Source: CAIYZT01 sp031385445 (lineage in GTDB: Bacteria > Pseudomonadota > Alphaproteobacteria > Rhodobacterales > Rhodobacteraceae). From it: a DNA stretch of 64,000 nucleotides. The first letter of the stretch is position 1. The number at the start of each line of letters is the position of its first letter. Of this stretch, positions 59,592 to 64,000 are shown one piece after another. Location: the NCBI GenBank assembly GCA_031385445.1, contig JANNBM010000047.1:21070-85069 (forward strand). Direction: 5' to 3'. Under the pieces are notes generated by a model. That model had not been told where the DNA came from and searched no databases. It was given only the letters and a program-made list of their open reading frames with translations. Both the position numbers and the translations under genes were made by a program.

Positions 59592-60683
59592 TTAGCCCGC
59601 CTCGAACACCACCGCTGTTCCAAGCCCGCCCGCCGCTGAAATCGCGGCCATCCCGCGCCCGGCTTTCAACTCGTGGAACATCCGCACCGCCAATATGGCG
59701 CCCGATGCCCCGATCGGATGGCCCCGCGCCAGCGCCCCGCCGCCCAGATTGGTCAGGGCCAGATCCAGCCCCAAAGCCTCGGCGCAGGCGATGGCTTGCA
59801 CGGCGTAAGCTTCCATCAGCTCCACCACCGCCAAGGCATTCGCCCCGATCCCCGCCTGCGCCAGTGCCGCGATCATCGCCGGAACGGCGCCAAGCGCAGG
59901 CTCATTTGGATCCGCGCCCAGCGTCACGCCCGAGGCGATCCGCAGCCCGCGTCCCGCCGCAACCCCCGCGCTTGTCACCACCACAAAGGCCGCCGCATCC
60001 GCCGCAACGGCGGTATTCGCCGCGGTGATCGAGCCGGAAAGGGGGGCCGCGCGCTGCGCCAGCGCAAGGTTCAAAACCCGGGTAAAACCATCGCGCCCCT
60101 GCCCAAGGATCGGCACGATTTCCGCCGCCATCCGGCCTTGGGCGGCCATGGCGCGCGCATGGCTGCGCACCGCAAAATGGTCCTGATCATTGCGCGAAAT
60201 GCCCAAACGCCGCGCCAGCGCCGCCGCCGCCTCGGTCACATCAACCTCGCGGTCGGGCCAAGGGGTAAAGGGCGGCTGATCATAGGGTTTGGCATGCCCG
60301 CCCTTTGGATCGGTGGCCAGCCGGATCGGGCGGCGGGAATAACTTTCAACTCCGCCCGCAATCACCACCTGCGCCGCGCCGCTTTGCACCATCGCCCGCG
60401 CGATCAGCAGCGCGTCCAGCCCGCCCACGCATTGCCGGTCAGTTGACAGCCCGGCAACACGGGCCGGCAGCCCCGCCGCCAGCGCGACGCGGCGCGCCGG
60501 ATTGCCGCCTGCACCCAGCGCGTTTGAACAGACCACCTCGTCGACATCATCGACACCAAGCCCCGCATCGGCCAAAATCGCCGCAATCAACGGCGCTGCC
60601 ATCTCTTCAATCGACAGCCGCGCAAAAGCCGCGCCGCGCGGCATCACGGCACTGCGCCGCGCCGCGATCACATGCGCGCTCAT
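59592..60683 (-). CDS. Thiolase-like protein with altered active site
   Basis: A 363-residue thiolase-family protein, shorter than biosynthetic thiolases (about 390). The acyl-accepting cysteine is present (DRQCVGGLDALL, Cys85) and so is GHPIGASG (His322), but the Asn of the NEAF loop is replaced (LMEAYAVQ, Met290) and the second catalytic Cys is Ser349 in AAISAAGGLG. An ordinary acetyl-CoA acetyltransferase needs these, so it is probably not a standard condensing thiolase. It starts in an ATGA overlap with the upstream acyl-CoA-ligase-like gene. The pair faces bioMNY; a thiolase/ligase/BioY trio also occurs in the Bacillus yhfUTS operon. Substrate unknown. Confidence 0.8.
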   Translation of the reverse strand: MSAHVIAARRSAVMPRGAAFARLSIEEMAAPLIAAILADAGLGVDDVDEVVCSNALGAGGNPARRVALAAGLPARVAGLSTDRQCVGGLDALLIARAMVQSGAAQVVIAGGVESYSRRPIRLATDPKGGHAKPYDQPPFTPWPDREVDVTEAAAALARRLGISRNDQDHFAVRSHARAMAAQGRMAAEIVPILGQGRDGFTRVLNLALAQRAAPLSGSITAANTAVAADAAAFVVVTSAGVAAGRGLRIASGVTLGADPNEPALGAVPAMIAALAQAGIGANALAVVELMEAYAVQAIACAEALGLDLALTNLGGGALARGHPIGASGAILAVRMFHELKAGRGMAAISAAGGLGTAVVFEAG

Positions 60684-61795
60684 GGCGCGGCCCCTTGGTC
60701 AAGCGCACGCAGATCGGTCTTGCCCGAGGCGAGGCAGGGCCAGTCTTGCCGCCATATCAGCGCCTTGGGCGCCTTCAGCGGTCCCAGATGCGCGCGCAGG
60801 GCTCGCATAATCGCCGCCTCCTGCGCGCGGTCCCCCATCAGATGCGCCACCAGATGCACCCCGCGCAGCGCATCCGGGCGCGGCAGAACCGCCGCCCGTC
60901 TGACCCCCGGCAGGCTCTGCAAAAACGCCTCGATCTCTTCGGGGAAAACGTTCTGATCGGCCACCGTCACCATCCGCCCGGCCCGCCCCGACAGATACAG
61001 AAACCTCCCCTCCATCCACCCCATGTCGCCCGCCCAAAGCCAACCGTCCTGCCACCGCGCGCCGCCTGCATCCGCCCCGCTGTAACCCGCGAACACAAAA
61101 GGCGAGCGCACCCAAACCTCGCCCCCCCCCGCCTCGGCGTTCCGAATTTCGATCTGCACCCGAGGATAGGCTTGCCCAACCGAAGCGGACGGATCACCGG
61201 GCACGGCAAGGCTGACAAAACTCGTCTCCGCCGCGCCGTAAAACTCGTAGATCTGTGCTTTTGGCGCGATCGTGCCAAGCGCGGCCCGCAGGCCGTCATC
61301 CAGCTTTGATCCGCCAATCACGATCACCCGCAAATCCGGCAGCCCGGTGCCGCCCGCCTCGACCAGCCGCCGCAGTTGCGCGGGCGCAGCATAAATCACC
61401 TCGGTGCCGCTGTCGTGCAACAGCCTGCGCTGCCGGTCCGGACGGACCGCGCCCAAGGCCGACAGGTCCGCCCCCAGATGCAGCGCCTCGACCGCGCCAT
61501 ACAGCGCCAATGACTGCTCCATCCCCCCCAAAACCGCCACCCGAACCCCCGGCCCGATCCCGAAAAGCCCCGCATTCACCGCAAAACTCGCGGTCCACGA
61601 TGCCATGGTCCGCCGGATATGCCGGGGCTGGCCCAACGAGCCCGAGGTCAGGGTTTCAAATTCGCCCGGCCCCGCCAAAACCGGCCCCGCGCCGCCAATG
61701 CGAAAAGGGCAGCCCGGCGCGGCCAATGCCTGCAACAGATCGCTCAGATCGCCCTGAACCACCGCCGCCCCGCGCGCCATCTGGAATGCGTCCAT
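60680..61795 (-). CDS. Shortened acyl-CoA synthetase-like (ANL) protein
   Basis: A 371-residue AMP-binding protein, well below the usual 500 or so residues. The P-loop is LTSGSLGQPRHI (about residues 49-60), with the usual Lys of the PK pair replaced by Arg. Other motifs remain: YEFYGAAETS, GDMGWMEGRFLYLSGRAG and the C-terminal catalytic Lys in LASGKTDL. It is likely an acyl-adenylate or acyl-CoA forming enzyme; substrate unknown. The first open codon at 61837 is TTG; the ATG at 61795 (with AGG upstream) is preferred. It overlaps the thiolase gene by ATGA and lies 63 bases after aroQ. Confidence 0.8.
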   Translation of the reverse strand: MDAFQMARGAAVVQGDLSDLLQALAAPGCPFRIGGAGPVLAGPGEFETLTSGSLGQPRHIRRTMASWTASFAVNAGLFGIGPGVRVAVLGGMEQSLALYGAVEALHLGADLSALGAVRPDRQRRLLHDSGTEVIYAAPAQLRRLVEAGGTGLPDLRVIVIGGSKLDDGLRAALGTIAPKAQIYEFYGAAETSFVSLAVPGDPSASVGQAYPRVQIEIRNAEAGGGEVWVRSPFVFAGYSGADAGGARWQDGWLWAGDMGWMEGRFLYLSGRAGRMVTVADQNVFPEEIEAFLQSLPGVRRAAVLPRPDALRGVHLVAHLMGDRAQEAAIMRALRAHLGPLKAPKALIWRQDWPCLASGKTDLRALDQGAAP

Positions 61796-61858
61796 CACCT
61801 GGCCCCAATTATCCCCGCAGGAGGCCCCGGCCGCCAAAAGGCGAACCCCGCCATGGCC

Positions 61859-62299
61859 TCAAGCGTTCAAAAGGCTCGCCGCCCGGCGCAGCGCCAAAAG
61901 GTAACCCTCGGTGCCGCAGCCCGCAATCACGCCATCTGCCCGCGACGAGACGAAGGAATGATGCCGAAACGCCTCGCGCTTGTGAATGTTCGAGATGTGA
62001 ACCTCGATCACCACGCCGTCAAACGTGTTCAGCGCGTCCAAAATCGCCACCGAAGTATGCGAATAGGCCCCCGGATTGATCACGATTGCGCCCGATATGC
62101 CCCGCGCCGCATGGATCATCTCCACCAGCGCGCCCTCGTGGTTTGACTGCTGCGCGCTCAAGTCCAACCCCAACTTGTCCGCCAAAGCGCTGCAGCGCGC
62201 TTCCACATGGCTCAGCGTCTCGGCCCCATAAATCTCGGGCTGACGCAGGCCAAGCAGGTTAAGATTCGGGCCGTTCAAAAGGGTGACATGTTTGCGCAC
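61859..62299 (-). CDS. aroQ: 3-dehydroquinate dehydratase, type II
   Basis: A 146-residue enzyme making 3-dehydroshikimate in the shikimate pathway. The N-terminal NGPNLNLLGLRQPEIYG carries the catalytic Tyr, INPGAYSHTSVAI contributes substrate contacts, and EVHISNIHKREAFRHHS carries the catalytic His and Arg. Length is normal (about 145). It is separated from metF by the metF terminator at 62361. Confidence 0.96.
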   Translation of the reverse strand: MRKHVTLLNGPNLNLLGLRQPEIYGAETLSHVEARCSALADKLGLDLSAQQSNHEGALVEMIHAARGISGAIVINPGAYSHTSVAILDALNTFDGVVIEVHISNIHKREAFRHHSFVSSRADGVIAGCGTEGYLLALRRAASLLNA

Positions 62300-62360
62300 G
62301 GATCAGGCTTTCCAAAGGGCGGTCTGCCAAAGCTTAACCGCAACGCGCGCAAAGGAAAAG

Positions 62361-62392
62361 AAAAGACGCGCCCCCGGGACAGGAGGCGCGCC
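62361..62392 (-). terminator. Terminator of metF
   Basis: CGCGCC (62367-62372) and GGCGCG (62385-62390) form a stem with an inner CC/GG extension. On the minus strand it is followed by TCTTTTCTTTTCC, a T-rich tail. It lies 46 bases after the metF stop and before aroQ. Confidence 0.65.
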
Positions 62393-62437
62393 ATCAAGAT
62401 CGCGCAACTTGGGGACAATCACCAGGGAGCGGCGACG

Positions 62438-63316
62438 TCACGCGACCTTTTCAAGCTGAACCTGCGGCGCAATGCCAAGCGCGCGGGTCACTTCGCGCGT
62501 CAGGCCGGGCCGGTTCAGCGTGTAGAAATGCAAATCATCTACCCCGCCTTGGATAAGCTTGTCGCAAAGCGCGGTGCACTGTGCCAGCGCGAGCAATTCC
62601 TCACGCCCATCGCGGGCGGCGGTGGCAAAGGCCTCGTCCAGCTTTGGCGGCACCTTTGTTCCGCAGCGTACTGCGAATTTCTTCGCTCCGGCCCAGTTCT
62701 GGATCGGCAGGATGCCCGGAATGATCGGCGCGGTGATGCCGATTTTCGCGCAGATGTCCCGAAAGCGGAAAAACGTATCGGCGTCAAAAAAGAACTGGGT
62801 GATGGCGCTGGAGGCGCCTGCGTCCAGCTTGGCCTTCAGCCAGTGCGCGTCGGCATAGATATCGCCCGCATCGGGGTGCGGTTCGGGATAAGCGCCGACG
62901 CGGATCTTGAATTTCCCGGTCTTTGCAAGCGCTTCGACCAGCTCAACCGAGCTTGCGAACCCGTCGGGATGCGCAACAAACCGCTCCGCCCCTTTCGGCG
63001 CATCACCGCGCAGCGCTACGATTTCCCGCACGCCCGCCGCTGCGTAAGCTTCGGCAATCTGCATCGTTTCGGCCCGCGACGCGTCCACGCAAGTCAGATG
63101 TGCCGCCACGTTCAGCCCGTAATTGCGATGGATGGTGCCCACCGCGTCATGCGTCAGCTTCCGAGTCGTCCCGCCCGCGCCATAGGTCACCGACACGAAT
63201 TGCGGGTCCAGCGGCGCCAGCGCCTGCACCGTTTCAAACAGCTTGAACGAGGCATCAAGCGTTTGCGGCGGGAAGAATTCGAACGAAATGCGCGGGGCAG
63301 TCTTGGGCGCGGTCAT
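62438..63316 (-). CDS. metF: 5,10-methylenetetrahydrofolate reductase
   Basis: A 292-residue FAD enzyme reducing methylene-THF to 5-methyl-THF for methionine synthesis. The opening is RISFEFFPPQTLDASF, with SVTYGAGGTTR, HLTCVDASR, ALRGDAPKG, and ITQFFFDADTFFRF following, all as in MetF. It is divergent from metR; MetR activates metF in other bacteria. The gap of 88 bases holds a MetR box. Confidence 0.95.
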   Translation of the reverse strand: MTAPKTAPRISFEFFPPQTLDASFKLFETVQALAPLDPQFVSVTYGAGGTTRKLTHDAVGTIHRNYGLNVAAHLTCVDASRAETMQIAEAYAAAGVREIVALRGDAPKGAERFVAHPDGFASSVELVEALAKTGKFKIRVGAYPEPHPDAGDIYADAHWLKAKLDAGASSAITQFFFDADTFFRFRDICAKIGITAPIIPGILPIQNWAGAKKFAVRCGTKVPPKLDEAFATAARDGREELLALAQCTALCDKLIQGGVDDLHFYTLNRPGLTREVTRALGIAPQVQLEKVA

Positions 63317-63351
63317 GTCAGTCTCCTATCACTTGCCTCCTTATCGCAGTC

Positions 63352-63379
63352 TTGCTAACGTGAATCCAATTCATATAAT
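63352..63379 (+). promoter_or_regulatory. Promoter of metR
   Basis: TTGCTA at 63352-63357 and a perfect TATAAT at 63374-63379, with a 16-base spacer, give a strong plus-strand promoter about 25 bases before the metR ATG. The MetR box lies inside its spacer. Confidence 0.6.
63361..63373. promoter_or_regulatory. MetR binding box in the metF-metR gap
   Basis: TGAA-TCCAA-TTCA at 63361-63373 matches the MetR consensus TGAA-N5-TTCA exactly. It lies between the -35 and -10 boxes of the candidate metR promoter, so MetR would repress its own gene there and could activate the divergent metF. Confidence 0.75.
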
Positions 63380-63404
63380 TCACGATCATCATGAGGATCA
63401 TCGT

Positions 63405-64000
63405 ATGTATATCGAGCTGCGACACCTGCGCACCATCCGCGCCATCCATCAGGCGGGCGGCCTTGCCCGCGCTGCCGATACGATGAACATGACCCAATCC
63501 GCCCTGTCGCATCAGGTCGCTGGGTTGGAGGATCAGGTCGGGATGGAGCTGTTTGTGCGCCGCTCCAAACCGATGACCCTGTCTTCTGCGGGCATCCGGC
63601 TTTTGCGCATTGCCGACCGGATTTTGCCCGAAATCGCCGCGCTGGAGGAAGAGTTTCAGGCGCTGCGGTCGGGCAAAACCGGCCGTCTGCACATCGCGAT
63701 CCAATGTCATGCCTGCTTTGACTGGCTGTTCCCCGTGCTTGAACTTTTCCGTCACGCCTGGCCCGAAGTCGATGTCGATATCCGCGCCGGCCTTGCCTTT
63801 GACAGCTTTCCCGCCCTGCTGCGCGAAGAGGTGGATCTGGTGATCTCGTCCAACCCCGAACCCCTGCCCGGCCTGACTTTTCACCCGCTGTTCGACTATC
63901 AACCCACCTTCGTCGCTTCGGCGCAAAACCCCCTCGCCGCCAAAACGATGATCGAGGCCGAGGATTTCCGTGACCAGACCCTGATCACCTATCCCGTCCC
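63405..64000 (+). CDS. metR: MetR LysR-type regulator (partial at window end)
   Basis: The first 198 residues of a LysR-family regulator. The HTH is MYIELRHLRTIRAIHQAGG to ALSHQVAGLEDQVGMELFVRR, and the start of the substrate domain (LHIAIQCHACFDWLFPVLELF) matches MetR, whose inducer is homocysteine. It is divergent from metF. GAGGA lies before the ATG at 63405. The rest lies beyond the window. Confidence 0.9.
   Translation, partial: MYIELRHLRTIRAIHQAGGLARAADTMNMTQSALSHQVAGLEDQVGMELFVRRSKPMTLSSAGIRLLRIADRILPEIAALEEEFQALRSGKTGRLHIAIQCHACFDWLFPVLELFRHAWPEVDVDIRAGLAFDSFPALLREEVDLVISSNPEPLPGLTFHPLFDYQPTFVASAQNPLAAKTMIEAEDFRDQTLITYPV

Noticed and set aside
1..64000. tRNA, rRNA or CRISPR loci
   Set aside because: No cloverleaf-like or rRNA-like stretch and no regularly spaced repeats were recognised in the gaps; the window is almost wholly coding.

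Overview
The window looks like a chromosomal segment of a GC-rich alphaproteobacterium of the order Rhodobacterales (Rhodobacteraceae type). The clues are gene content and order rather than a marker RNA: a pccB / small genes / pccA / methylmalonyl-CoA mutase block next to a PccR-type regulator, a short type-2 prolyl-tRNA synthetase, an HdaA-ppk-ppx cluster, an LdtR-type MarR regulator, SdhE, a DUF6497 protein and a BioMNY biotin importer. No rRNA, tRNA, CRISPR array, transposase or prophage was seen. Coding density is high, genes are often joined by 4-base ATGA, GTGA or TTGA overlaps, and TTG starts are unusually frequent.

Layout. 1-3.1 kb: the tail of a probable sspB, a PmtA-like methyltransferase, fumC with two small downstream genes (DUF4169 and ribbon-helix-helix), and an opposing hypothetical. 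3.1-7.9 kb: a capsule locus (kpsS, a Wza/KpsD-type export lipoprotein, kpsC) ending in a hairpin shared with ldtR. 8-10.5 kb: sdhE divergent from an aspartate-type aminotransferase and a hypothetical. 10.5-18.5 kb, minus strand: AI-2E-type permease, hdaA, ppk1, ppx, VOC protein, TerB/DnaJ protein and an endo/exonuclease/phosphatase-fold protein, most of them tightly packed. 18.5-31 kb: fasciclin protein, proS, TetR/sterol desaturase pair, aldo/keto reductase, a four-gene minus-strand unit (membrane protein, XRE regulator, zinc-free MDR reductase, DUF2306), GST, MATE pump, lolC/E and lolD, a small membrane protein and an AT-rich HEPN-type gene fused by overlap to the end of parE. 31-36 kb: parE, an NAD-dependent epimerase, nhaA and a ThuA-like protein.

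36-46.8 kb is the propionyl-CoA assimilation region: mutase, carboxylase alpha chain, several small lipoprotein or hypothetical genes, carboxylase beta chain, two transporters, and the regulator pccR. TTTGCAAA operator sequences lie upstream of pccB and, as a paired palindrome, directly in front of pccR. 46.8-52 kb is a choline module: betI-betA on the minus strand, divergent from choXWV, with a palindrome between them; betB is not present. 52-57.4 kb: topA, dprA and gabT. 57.6-61.8 kb: bioMNY facing a thiolase-like plus acyl-CoA-ligase-like pair, the same trio of families found in the biotin-regulated yhfUTS operon of Bacillus. The window ends with aroQ, metF and a divergent metR that runs off the edge, with a MetR box inside the metR promoter.

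The most interesting points are the thiolase-like protein that has lost canonical catalytic residues beside the biotin transporter, the AT-rich HEPN gene bracketed by a 9-base direct repeat, and the two PccR operator regions.
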